NCBI GenBank assembly: GCA_937868015.1
Contig: CALMLW010000066.1
Location: 1 to 44,867 of the forward strand
DNA: 44,867 nt
Source of the DNA: an uncultured Synergistaceae bacterium
Lineage (GTDB): Bacteria; Synergistota; Synergistia; Synergistales; Aminiphilaceae
Direction: 5' to 3'
Every line of letters begins with the position of its first letter. Position 1 is the stretch's first letter. Below the pieces are notes generated by a model. That model was not told the origin of the DNA. It saw nothing but the letters and a program-made list of their open reading frames with translations, and made no database searches. Below, in pieces: positions 19,132 to 26,910 of the stretch. Made by a program: the position numbers and the translations under genes.

Positions 19132-20097
19132 ATGGTGGATTCGATCCGTCGGATGATCAAAGACCTTCAGTCCCAGGGGGAGGCCCTTTCCGGGAGCGCC
19201 GATGCCCTGGCGGCCCTCTCCCAGGAATCCGTGGCCGCCGCCGAGGAGATGCGAGCCGGGGTGGAAAGCGTGGCCCAGAGGGGGACCGAAAACCGGGCCA
19301 GCCTCTCCCGGAGCGGTGAAGCGGTGCGGGCCGGGGCGACCCAGGTGGACGCGGTGGCCCAGGTGGCGGAGGAGGGGGCCCGGAGGGCAGAGCAGACGGC
19401 GGAGATGACCGAAAGGGCCTCGGAGGAGGTGGCCCAGGCCCTGGCGGCGGTGGGGGCCGCCCAGGAAAGGACTCGTCTCGCCACGGAGCGCATGGAGGCC
19501 ACCGCCCAATCCGTGGCGGCCATCGGTGATTTCGTCACCACCATCCGCACCATCGCCGACCAGACGAACCTGCTGGCCCTGAACGCCGCCATTGAAGCCG
19601 CCCGGGCCGGAGAGGCGGGGCGGGGATTTTCCGTGGTGGCGGAGGAGGTGCGCAAACTGGCCGAACAGTCCAACGACGCGGCGAAGGAAGTGGAAAGCCG
19701 CATGGAAGCCCTCTCGACGAGCACGGCGGGGGCCCTGGATGCCATTCGCCTCGGCGATCAGGTGATGGGAGACGCCACCGTCCGGGGGAACCAGGCCCGG
19801 GGGGTGTTGGGGGAAGCCCTGGCGTCGTCCCGGGAGATCGTCCGGGCCACCCGGGAGGCGGCCCAGGCGGTGATCCAGCACGGCAAAGAGAGCCAGCACA
19901 TCGCCCAGGAGATCGGCCACGCCGAGGAGAGCACGGGGGAGACCCTCACCTCTCTGGAAGGCATTCGCGTCGCCATCGCCGAGACCACTCGATCCTCGGA
20001 GCAGGTGGCCCAGGAATCCTCCCGCATCGCCGAAGAGGCGGACCACATGCGGGAGCTCTTGGGTCGCTTCCACACCGAGGCGAGAGCCCTGGAGTGA
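19132..20097 (+). CDS. N-terminally truncated chemoreceptor signalling domain, probable remnant
   Basis: A 321-residue methyl-accepting domain with the normal hairpin tip ([20 protein letters not shown]) and helical bundle arms, but no sensor, membrane segments or complete HAMP. In the same frame upstream of the ATG (19009-19131) the translation still reads as the second half of a HAMP domain ([28 protein letters not shown]). Family resemblance therefore begins before any possible start and ends abruptly at the DUF3298 stop. No ribosome site precedes the ATG. This looks like the 3' part of a receptor gene left after a deletion. If translated it would be a soluble protein that could still bind CheA/CheW. 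Confidence 0.7.
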   Translation: MVDSIRRMIKDLQSQGEALSGSADALAALSQESVAAAEEMRAGVESVAQRGTENRASLSRSGEAVRAGATQVDAVAQVAEEGARRAEQTAEMTERASEEVAQALAAVGAAQERTRLATERMEATAQSVAAIGDFVTTIRTIADQTNLLALNAAIEAARAGEAGRGFSVVAEEVRKLAEQSNDAAKEVESRMEALSTSTAGALDAIRLGDQVMGDATVRGNQARGVLGEALASSREIVRATREAAQAVIQHGKESQHIAQEIGHAEESTGETLTSLEGIRVAIAETTRSSEQVAQESSRIAEEADHMRELLGRFHTEARALE

Positions 20098-20113
20098 TCC
20101 CGACCTCGCCATA

Positions 20114-20140
20114 AATCGAAAGAATCGAAAGAATCGAAAG
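20114..20140 (+). repeat. Three tandem copies of AATCGAAAG
   Basis: Exact 9-base repeat in three copies (20114-20122, 20123-20131, 20132-20140), directly before and slightly overlapping the left arm of the terminator. Confidence 0.85.
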
Positions 20141-20179
20141 AGACGCCCCGGGGCCCTTTAGGGCCCCGGGGCGTCTCTT
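20138..20179. terminator. Bidirectional terminator between convergent genes
   Basis: Perfect 19-base arms (20138-20156 and 20161-20179) with a TTTA loop. It lies between the plus-strand chemoreceptor remnant and the minus-strand esterase and overlaps the esterase stop codon. T-runs outside the stem are short, so termination depends mainly on the very GC-rich stem. Confidence 0.7.
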
Positions 20180-21230
20180 AGGGGCGTTGGTGGCGGGAAA
20201 AAAACCGCCAGAGCACCCGGGAGGCCTCGGGACTCTTGGGGGGCTCGTCGCAGTAGCGGTACTTCCGGGGGTTTCCCCCGGGCCAGGCGTGCCCCGCGCC
20301 GTCGATGAGGTGGAGCTCCACTTCCGCTCCCATCCTTCCTCCGGTCCATCGCAGGATGGTGTCTTGGCCGCGCCGATCCTTATGGGGGGTGGGATCGTTG
20401 CCGTTGGCCGCCGCCCAGAATCGGGCGGCGCTCTCCACCGCCTCCCCCGGGGGACGGCCCCTCTGGGGGCGGGCGAAAGACTTCCCGTCCGGGGGCACCA
20501 CGCCGTCTTTCGTGCCGTGAATGATGCACACCGACAGCGCTTCCCGAGCTTTCCGGTCTCCGCCCCGCAGGGCCCCCGCCACGACCCCTAGGGCCGCCAC
20601 CCTCCCCGGGCGTTCCAGGGCGTAGCGGTAGGCCATCATGGCGCCGTTGGAAAAGCCCGCCAGGTAGATCCGCCGGGGATCCACGGGGAAGGTGCGTTCC
20701 AAAAGATCGAGCAACGCGTCGAGGGCCCCCACGTCGTCCACCCGACGATCCAGGGCGTAACCGCAGCAGTACCAAGCATTCCACGTGAGGCGGTCGGGGC
20801 GGGCCCCCGTGCCGTCGGGGAAGGCCACGATGAAGCCCTCTTCGTCCGCCAGGGCCCCCAGCCCCGTCTGCTCCCGCCCCAGGACCCCCGTCCCCCCGGC
20901 GCCGTGAAGGAAGACCACCAGGGGGAGGAGTCCCGGCCCCGGGGCCCCCGAGGGGAGGTGGACCGTGGCGGTGCGATCCCGCGCCTCCCATCGCCAGGAG
21001 ACCTGGCGATGGGAGGCGTCGCCTTCGGAGGCCCCCCCCACGGCCAATCCTAAAAGGAGGGCGAGGAGAAGGCCCCTTCCCCGAAAGACCGGGGATGGGG
21101 CCGGGGAATCCGCGAAAACCCGGGCTCCGACGGGGCCTTTCCCCTCCGGAGGCCCCCCGGCCTCTTTCGTTGTGCCCCTTTCCCCCCTGTCGGGCCTTGG
21201 CCCCGGGAGGACGATGGTCTCTTTTCCCAT
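20178..21230 (-). CDS. Secreted PHB-depolymerase / feruloyl-esterase type alpha/beta hydrolase (LpqC-like)
   Basis: A 350-residue protein with a hydrophobic segment at about 50-66 (LLLALLLGLAVGG) after an unusually long charged N-terminus. The catalytic domain has the oxyanion region VVFLHGAGGTG, the nucleophile motif AGFSNGAMMAY, the acid in HGTKDGVVPPDG and the catalytic His in DGAGHAWPGG. These match the LpqC/esterase PHB depolymerase family, which hydrolyses esters of polyhydroxyalkanoates or of plant phenolic acids outside the cytoplasm. The long leader before the hydrophobic segment is odd, but no other start codon in good context exists closer to it. GAGGGGG lies eight bases before the ATG at 21230. 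Confidence 0.83.
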   Translation of the reverse strand: MGKETIVLPGPRPDRGERGTTKEAGGPPEGKGPVGARVFADSPAPSPVFRGRGLLLALLLGLAVGGASEGDASHRQVSWRWEARDRTATVHLPSGAPGPGLLPLVVFLHGAGGTGVLGREQTGLGALADEEGFIVAFPDGTGARPDRLTWNAWYCCGYALDRRVDDVGALDALLDLLERTFPVDPRRIYLAGFSNGAMMAYRYALERPGRVAALGVVAGALRGGDRKAREALSVCIIHGTKDGVVPPDGKSFARPQRGRPPGEAVESAARFWAAANGNDPTPHKDRRGQDTILRWTGGRMGAEVELHLIDGAGHAWPGGNPRKYRYCDEPPKSPEASRVLWRFFSRHQRP

Positions 21231-21301
21231 GATGCGCCCCCTCTCGGACCTCCATGGTACCGCGTCTCCCCCAGAGGTCAATGCTCCGAACCCTCCGTCC
21301 G

Positions 21302-21330
21302 TTGTGTCCGAGATCTTCTCGCGCTATAAT
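21302..21330 (+). promoter_or_regulatory. Promoter of the DUF1036 gene
   Basis: TTGTGT (21302-21307), a 17-base spacer and a perfect TATAAT (21325-21330). The predicted start is about 78 bases before the ATG. Confidence 0.6.
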
Positions 21331-21414
21331 GCCCCTGCGGGGCAGAAGGCCACCGCAGCAGAGGGGAAACAAAGAGAGTGGGGAAGAGAAAAACTAGGGA
21401 GGAGAGTGGTGAAA

Positions 21415-21849
21415 ATGAACCTCAGGCGGAGATGGGGGATCCTACTCGGGGCGATGGTGTGGGGGGCGGCTCTTTTCGGGGTCGCCGAAGCGGGGGTAAA
21501 GGTGGTACTGAAGAACAACTCCTTCGAGAACATCGTGGTGGCGATCAATTACTTGGCCCCCAACGGCCGATGGATCACCCGGGGTTGGTGGGACGTCCCC
21601 TCGGGAAAGAGCGTGGAGCCGAATGTTACCTCCGAGAACACCCACTTCTACTTCTACGCCGAAGGGGACAACGGAGGGCGATGGAACGGGGAGGACGACG
21701 CCGAGGGCATCTCCCGGTGGGTGGTGGATGAAAAGTTCGACCACTACGACGATCAGAAGGGCAATCCTGCGGGGTCCAACGGGCGCCAGGTCTCCTTTTT
21801 CCACGCCGAGGCGAAAAATGGCGTCGTGGAGCAGAAGTTTTCCGACTGA
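21415..21849 (+). CDS. Secreted DUF1036-like small protein
   Basis: A 144-residue protein with a signal peptide (about residues 1-26, ending in GVAEAG). The mature part, KVVLKNNSFENIVVAINYL and then GRWITRGWWDVPSGKSVEP, is characteristic of DUF1036-type beta-sandwich proteins (stress- or surface-associated, function unknown), with many aromatic residues (FYFYAEGDNGGRW). It is a monocistronic unit with its own promoter and a terminator directly downstream. GGAGGAG lies ten bases before the ATG; GTG codons at 21406 and 21409 are possible alternative starts. Confidence 0.72.
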   Translation: MNLRRRWGILLGAMVWGAALFGVAEAGVKVVLKNNSFENIVVAINYLAPNGRWITRGWWDVPSGKSVEPNVTSENTHFYFYAEGDNGGRWNGEDDAEGISRWVVDEKFDHYDDQKGNPAGSNGRQVSFFHAEAKNGVVEQKFSD

Positions 21850-21876
21850 GGTGCGCAGGTATAAAAAGATTCTAGG

Positions 21877-21901
21877 TGGGCGGGGGCTTTTCCCCCGCCC
21901 A
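21877..21901. terminator. Bidirectional terminator after DUF1036 gene
   Basis: Ten-base perfect arms (TGGGCGGGGG and CCCCCGCCCA) around a CTTTT loop, placed between converging genes. Confidence 0.75.
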
Positions 21902-21906
21902 TCGCT

Positions 21907-22464
21907 TTAGTTCTCGGGCCGCCGGAGCTCGGTCAGCCCCTCTTCCACGTAATTTCGCACCCAGTGCGCCACGGCGGGGGTCTGAAAGAGCCGGGGGTCT
22001 TCCAGGATCTCCACCAGGGCGTCCCGGTCCACCTCGAATACCCCTTCCCCCCGCAGGAAGCGAAAGGTCCAGGATCGGTCGGGACTTCCGGCCAGCAGGG
22101 TCACCACCGTGGCGGCCAGATCCCCCAGAGGGGGGCAGTCCACCGCGTCGGCCCGAAGGCGCGCCGCCAGGGTGGTGCCCTTTCCCTTCTCGGAGGCAAG
22201 ATGGAGCTCCCCGTCGCAGAGCTCTGCCACCTGCTTCAGGAAGGGGATGCCCAGCCCCACCCTCCGGGTGGTGCGGGACGTGACGAAGGGATCCGTCACC
22301 CGGGCCACCGTCTCGGGATCCATGCCGCCGCCGTCATCTTCCACCCGGAGCTCGACCCACCCCTCCCGGTCGCGCTCCTGAAGGGTCACCACGATGCGCC
22401 GGGCCCCTGCCGCCATGCTGTTTTCCGCGATGTCCAGCACGTGTTTTGATAGATCGTCCAGCAC
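21907..22464 (-). CDS. Stand-alone GHKL (HATPase_c) ATP-binding protein
   Basis: A 185-residue protein. The GHKL ATP-binding domain spans about residues 5-125 with an N-box (LDIAENSMAAGA), G1 box (VEDDGGGMD) and G2 box (RRVGLGIPF). No phosphoacceptor His domain is present. The remaining 60 residues include a short acidic helix region (VDRDALVEILEDP). Similar single-domain ATPases act as serine kinases, anti-sigma factors or partners of redox enzymes in anaerobes. Here it is the last gene of an operon with an HDOD and a GGDEF protein. The initiator is GTG with AAGGAGGG six bases upstream. Confidence 0.8.
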   Translation of the reverse strand: MLDDLSKHVLDIAENSMAAGARRIVVTLQERDREGWVELRVEDDGGGMDPETVARVTDPFVTSRTTRRVGLGIPFLKQVAELCDGELHLASEKGKGTTLAARLRADAVDCPPLGDLAATVVTLLAGSPDRSWTFRFLRGEGVFEVDRDALVEILEDPRLFQTPAVAHWVRNYVEEGLTELRRPEN

Positions 22465-22517
22465 CCCATTCCCTCCTTGCCGGGATTGATCTCGAGAGAT
22501 CCCCTGGCCTCACCCCT

Positions 22518-24158
22518 TCAGGGGTGCGGGGTCTCCTGCCAAAAGCGGAACGTCCCTCGGCCCGCCCCCTTGGCGGCATACATGGCCATATCGGCACGCT
22601 TCATGAGTTCTTTCACCGTGGCGCCGTGGGCGGGGTAGAGGGCGATGCCGATGCTGGCGCCGATGTGGATCTCCTTGTCCTGGATGACAAAGGGGCGCTT
22701 CAGCTCCTCCAGGATGCGCTCGGCCACCGTTCCGGCGGCGTCGGGGTGCTCCAGGTCGGGGAGCACCACGGTGAACTCGTCGCCCCCCATGCGCGCCACG
22801 GTGTCCATCTCCCGGACCTCCCCTTTTAGACGTTCCGCCACGGCCTTGAGGAGGAGGTCCCCCACGTCGTGCCCCAGGGTGTCGTTGACGTGCTTGAATT
22901 GGTCCAGGTCCAGGAAGAGGAGTCCCACCATGCTCCGGTTTCGTCGGGCGTGGGCCAGGGCCAGGGCCAGACGGTCCGAGAAGAGCATCCGGCTGGGGAG
23001 CCCCGTGAGGGCGTCGTGGGTGGCCTGGTACCGGAACCGGGCCTCCAACATCATGCGTTCGGTGATATCCCGGGCGATGACCTCACACCCCAACACCTTC
23101 CCCTGGTGATCCACCTCGGGTAGGACGGAGTAGTCCACGATGAGGGGTCGGCCGTCCCGGGTGCGCCAGTGGATGACCTCGCTCGGGATGCCCTCCTCTC
23201 CCCATCGGGCTCGGTCGATGAGGGAGTTAACCTTCTTTAGGGATTCGGCGTCGAAGACCTTCTCCGGCAGGAGGGGGTCTTTCTGCCACTCCGCCAGGGA
23301 GTAGCCCAGCATCCGTTCCGCCGCCGGGTTGAGATAGACCACCCGGCTAGTCTGGTCGGGGGAGAAGGCCATCCGGAAGACCGCCTCGTGGGCGTTGGCG
23401 GTGAGCCGGTCATAGCGGTCCAGCACCTCCCGGAGCTCGCTTTCGGCCCGGCGGCGCTCGGCGATCTCCTGGCGGAGGTCGTCGTTGGCCCGGGCGAGCT
23501 CCCCCGTGCGCTCTCTCACCTGCTCCTCCAGCTGATCTCGGTAGCGGCACAGCTCCTCTTCGGAGATCTGGAGGGATGCCACGTGGCTCTGGAGGATGGC
23601 GTTGAGGCGGTGGATGTGCTCGTTGAGGGCGAAGCTCTCCAGGACCCCCGCGCAGGACAGGAGGGTGAGGGAGAGGAAGTCCATGGCCAGGTCGGGGATC
23701 TCGTGCTTTTTCATCCCCAGGACCCCCAGGAAAAATCCCATCACGCCGGTGGGCGTGGCCAGGGAGTGGATGAGGATCTGCTCGAGGCCGTCCGTGGCCC
23801 CCACGACGACTCCCCGGCGGCGTCCCAGGGCCCAGGCGATGGTGCGGTCCTCCACCAGGGGGGGCCTTTCGCGCTCGAAAAATTTTCTCCACTCCTCGGG
23901 GTGGCAGCGGACGAGGGAGAAGCTGGCGTCCCCTTCGTCCACCAGGTAGAACGCTGCGGCCTTGAAGGGCATCATGGTCCGGATCTTTTCCTCCGTCTCC
24001 CGGAGCACCGCGTCCCGGTCCCTCAGGGTGACGATGGTGGCGGGAAAGGCGCCGAGCCCCAGGGCCATGTCCAGGGCCTCCATGGCGGCGTAGAGCTCCT
24101 CCGATAGAAAGGCCACCCGCTCCTCCAGGTGGCGGAGTTTGGCGTGGGGATATCTCAC
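22518..24158 (-). CDS. GAF-PAS-GGDEF diguanylate cyclase
   Basis: A 546-residue cytoplasmic protein: a GAF-like domain (about 35-180), a coiled coil (about 190-250, ELCRYRDQLEEQVRERTGELA), a PAS domain (about 250-372, VIARDITERMMLEARFRY at its end) and a GGDEF domain (about 380-545). The catalytic GGDEF signature is intact at 458-462, and a product-binding RxxD I-site (REMD) sits five residues before ARMGGDEF, so feedback inhibition by c-di-GMP is expected. It makes cyclic-di-GMP from two GTP, opposing the HD-GYP proteins at the left of the window. The start is GTG at 24158, after GAGGAGG. It follows the HDOD gene by four bases. Confidence 0.9.
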   Translation of the reverse strand: MRYPHAKLRHLEERVAFLSEELYAAMEALDMALGLGAFPATIVTLRDRDAVLRETEEKIRTMMPFKAAAFYLVDEGDASFSLVRCHPEEWRKFFERERPPLVEDRTIAWALGRRRGVVVGATDGLEQILIHSLATPTGVMGFFLGVLGMKKHEIPDLAMDFLSLTLLSCAGVLESFALNEHIHRLNAILQSHVASLQISEEELCRYRDQLEEQVRERTGELARANDDLRQEIAERRRAESELREVLDRYDRLTANAHEAVFRMAFSPDQTSRVVYLNPAAERMLGYSLAEWQKDPLLPEKVFDAESLKKVNSLIDRARWGEEGIPSEVIHWRTRDGRPLIVDYSVLPEVDHQGKVLGCEVIARDITERMMLEARFRYQATHDALTGLPSRMLFSDRLALALAHARRNRSMVGLLFLDLDQFKHVNDTLGHDVGDLLLKAVAERLKGEVREMDTVARMGGDEFTVVLPDLEHPDAAGTVAERILEELKRPFVIQDKEIHIGASIGIALYPAHGATVKELMKRADMAMYAAKGAGRGTFRFWQETPHP

Positions 24159-24162
24159 CCGG

Positions 24163-25458
24163 TCACACCTCCTCGGGGGACCGGGGGGCGGGGGAAAGCC
24201 CCTCCCGGGGGTCCCCGCCGTCGGCGCCGAACATCTCCAGGACCTCGGCGATCTGGCGTTCCGACTGGGTCACGAAGGTTTCCATCGACTCCGGCGCCAG
24301 GTCCACGAGGCGCCAGGCTTCCTCGTCCAGAGGAGGCACCACCTGCTCCGGGTGGATTCCCTCTCCCAGGGCGATGGCCGCCAGGTCCGCCAGGTGGAGC
24401 AGGGCGGGTTCCATCGCCTGGGGGGCCCGGGCCGGGGCGTGATGCCACGCCACGGCGCCCTCGATGGCGGAGGGGATCTGCCACCGTCGGAGCAGGAGTC
24501 CCCCCAGCCGGGCGTGGTCATACCCCAGGACCCCTTCTTCGGCCTCGTGGAGCGGCATGCCCTCCCGGCGCTGCCGCTCGAAGGCCAGGGTCATGGCCCC
24601 GGGGAGGCGTCGCAGGAGCACGATGCGGCCGATGTCGTGCAAGATCCCCGCCACGAAGACCCTTTCCTGAAATACCTCCGGGTGGGCGATGGAAAAGAGG
24701 CGGGCCAGCACCCCCGTGGCCACGGAGTGGCGCCAGAAGCTTTTCATGGACACGAAGGACTCCGGGACGTCCGGGAACATGCTCACGGCGGAAATCCCCA
24801 GGGCGATGGTGGAGAGCTCGTTTCCCCCGATAAGGGCCACGGCCCGGGGGAGGGACTCGATGCGGGAGGGGAAGCTGTAAAAGGCGCTGTTTACCAGCTT
24901 CAGCAGCTTCGCGGTGAGGCTGGTGTCCTTTTCTACCACGCTGGCGACGTGCCAGGCGGAGCTCCGGGGAGAGCCGATCACCTCCACGATGCGAAAGTAG
25001 GTGTCAGGAAAAGAAGCTAGACTTACCTCCTCCGCGATGAGCTTATCGGCGGGGGGGATCTTGCCGGGGGATCGCCGCGAGGAAGGGTCTCCGGAAGAGG
25101 CGGGGGATCGGTCGGAAAGTTCCCCCCTCGCCAGACGAAGGGCCTCCCTTGTCACAGCGATGCGGTATAATTCTTCCAGGAAGGGATGGGCCGTGTTGCC
25201 GGCGGCAAAGCGCCGATCCACCCGTCGCTGCCCCTCCTCGAAGCAGGCGGCGGGGACCCTTTCCCCGAGGGATTCCCGGGGATCCTGGGGGGAAGAGTTT
25301 TCGATGTCGGCCCCGGCGATGCCCCAGGTCTTGATGGTCTCGATGTGTTTGGCCGAGAGCGTGGCCCCTTTGGAGAGCACGAGACGCCCCCCGGGGGCAC
25401 GAAGATCTTTCGCCAGCACCATGCCGGGCCGAAGAGCCCCGGCGCTGAGGATACCCAT
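24163..25458 (-). CDS. HDOD-domain signalling protein
   Basis: A 431-residue protein. The N-terminal 45 residues (ALRPGMVLAKDLRA, GATLSAKHIETIKTWGI) resemble the N-terminal domain of the HD-GYP protein at 4885. The HDOD domain (about 150-350) shows KDTSLTAKLLKLVNSAFYSFP, LIGGNELSTIAL, FVAGILHDIGRIVL and YDHARLGGLLLRRWQIP, all family hallmarks. HDOD proteins are non-enzymatic or weakly enzymatic hubs tied to chemotaxis, c-di-GMP and motility. The ATG at 25458 has a near-ideal AAAGGAGG site. First gene of the HDOD-GGDEF-GHKL operon. Confidence 0.86.
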   Translation of the reverse strand: MGILSAGALRPGMVLAKDLRAPGGRLVLSKGATLSAKHIETIKTWGIAGADIENSSPQDPRESLGERVPAACFEEGQRRVDRRFAAGNTAHPFLEELYRIAVTREALRLARGELSDRSPASSGDPSSRRSPGKIPPADKLIAEEVSLASFPDTYFRIVEVIGSPRSSAWHVASVVEKDTSLTAKLLKLVNSAFYSFPSRIESLPRAVALIGGNELSTIALGISAVSMFPDVPESFVSMKSFWRHSVATGVLARLFSIAHPEVFQERVFVAGILHDIGRIVLLRRLPGAMTLAFERQRREGMPLHEAEEGVLGYDHARLGGLLLRRWQIPSAIEGAVAWHHAPARAPQAMEPALLHLADLAAIALGEGIHPEQVVPPLDEEAWRLVDLAPESMETFVTQSERQIAEVLEMFGADGGDPREGLSPAPRSPEEV

Positions 25459-25495
25459 GGGACCGCCTCCTTTCGGGGGACCTTTCCCCGGAAAC

Positions 25496-25501
25496 ATTAT
25501 A
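25496..25501 (-). promoter_or_regulatory. Consensus -10 box for the HDOD operon
   Basis: TATAAT on the minus strand, 37 bases before the HDOD ATG. No convincing -35 box at 17 bases. Confidence 0.45.
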
Positions 25502-25547
25502 TCGCAACGGCGCCCGTTATGCCTCTAGAGAAAGGGGAGATCGACAA

Positions 25548-26795
25548 GTGAATTCGCGTCTGGAACTTCGTTGCGTGCTCTGCGGCCGGAGCTACCCCCC
25601 CGACGCCGCGACCCACACCTGTGCCTCCTGCGGCCTGGACGGCACCTTGGACGTGCTCTACGACCTGGACGAGGTGCGTCGATCCCTCTCCCGGGAGGGG
25701 CTGGCGCGGGACTTTCGCCCCTGTTTATGGCGCTACGCCCCCCTACTGCCGGTGGAGGAGGAGCCCTTCATTCCCCCCCTGGCGGTGGGGTGGTCTCCCC
25801 TTTATCGGAGCGACCTTCTGGCAAGACGATACGGCATCAAGGCCTTTTATGTCAAGGACGATGGAAGAAATCCCACGGGGTCCCTCAAGGATCGGGCCTC
25901 TGCCGTGGGGGTGGCCCGGGCCCGAGAGCTGGGGCAGAGCGCCATCGCCTGCGCCTCCACGGGAAACGCCGCAAGCTCCCTGGCGGGCTTTTCCACCGTG
26001 GCGGGGCTTCCGGCGTACATCTTCGTCCCGGAAAGCGCCCCGGAGGGCAAGGTGGCCCAGCTCCTCATCTACGGCGCCACGGTGGTGCTGGTGCGGGGAG
26101 ACTACGCCGCCGCCTTTGACCTGGCCACCGCCGCCATGGATCGCTTCGGGTGGTACAACCGAAACTGTGCCATCAACCCCTTCCTGGTGGAGGGCAAAAA
26201 GACCTGCGCCCTGGAGATGGCGGAGCAGCTCGCCTGGGAGGTCCCCGACCGGGTGTTCATCGCCCTGGGGGATGGGTGCTGCCTCAGCGGTCTGTACAAG
26301 GGCTTTCGCGACCTGAAGGAGCTGGGGTTCATCGAGAAGATCCCCCATCTGGTGGGGGTCCAGGCCGAGGGGGCCGCCCCCATCGTCCGGGCCCTTCGCG
26401 ACGGCGCCTCCCGGGTCTTGCCGGGGACCGCCGTCACCCTGGCGGATAGCATCGCCGTGGGATCCCCCCGGAACTGGGCCAAGGCCCTGAGGGCCCTCCG
26501 GGAGAGTGCCGGGGCCGGGGAGACGGTGACGGACGACGAGATCCTGGGAGCCATGCGAGAGCTGGCTCGCAGCACGGGGGTCTTCGCCGAACCCGCCGGA
26601 GCGGCGGCCTTCGCGGGCTTTTGCAAGGCCGCCCGGGAGGGGCGCGTGGCGAAAGACGAGGTCGTGGCCGTGGTGGTCACGGGAAATGGCCTGAAGGACG
26701 TGCCCAGCGCCCGGAGGGCCACGGGGGCTCCGCTGGTGGTGGACCCCGATCTGGGCGATCTACTACGAAAGATGGCCGAAGGGGGGGCGCGATGA
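25548..26795 (+). CDS. Threonine-synthase-like PLP-dependent lyase with N-terminal zinc ribbon
   Basis: A 415-residue fold-type II PLP enzyme. The N-terminus has a CVLC...CASC zinc ribbon (about residues 8-31), followed by the catalytic domain with GWSPLYRSDLLARRYG, the PLP-binding Lys in DGRNPTGSLKDRA, the substrate-binding loop ASTGNAASSLAG and the phosphate-cup region ALGDGCCLSGLYKG. This matches threonine synthase relatives, but neither homoserine kinase nor homoserine dehydrogenase is nearby. The gene instead opens a purine/hydantoin-type cluster, so a beta-elimination or deamination of an amino acid such as diaminopropionate or serine-like substrate is an alternative. GTG start with GGGGAG eight bases upstream. 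It is divergent from the HDOD operon. Confidence 0.8.
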   Translation: MNSRLELRCVLCGRSYPPDAATHTCASCGLDGTLDVLYDLDEVRRSLSREGLARDFRPCLWRYAPLLPVEEEPFIPPLAVGWSPLYRSDLLARRYGIKAFYVKDDGRNPTGSLKDRASAVGVARARELGQSAIACASTGNAASSLAGFSTVAGLPAYIFVPESAPEGKVAQLLIYGATVVLVRGDYAAAFDLATAAMDRFGWYNRNCAINPFLVEGKKTCALEMAEQLAWEVPDRVFIALGDGCCLSGLYKGFRDLKELGFIEKIPHLVGVQAEGAAPIVRALRDGASRVLPGTAVTLADSIAVGSPRNWAKALRALRESAGAGETVTDDEILGAMRELARSTGVFAEPAGAAAFAGFCKAAREGRVAKDEVVAVVVTGNGLKDVPSARRATGAPLVVDPDLGDLLRKMAEGGAR

Positions 26796-26910
26796 CTCAG
26801 GAAGGCGGGGAGAAGGGCCCGGAGGGGCCCAGAGGGAAAGGGGTGCCTCGGGATCTCCGGGGCCCTTCGTCGCCCCCGACGGGGCACACCAACTTAGGAG
26901 GGATCCTATC

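Noticed and set aside
25548-26795. Calling the first PLP gene thrC outright
   Set aside because: The fold and zinc ribbon fit threonine synthase, but the gene context is catabolic, so only 'threonine-synthase-like' is claimed.
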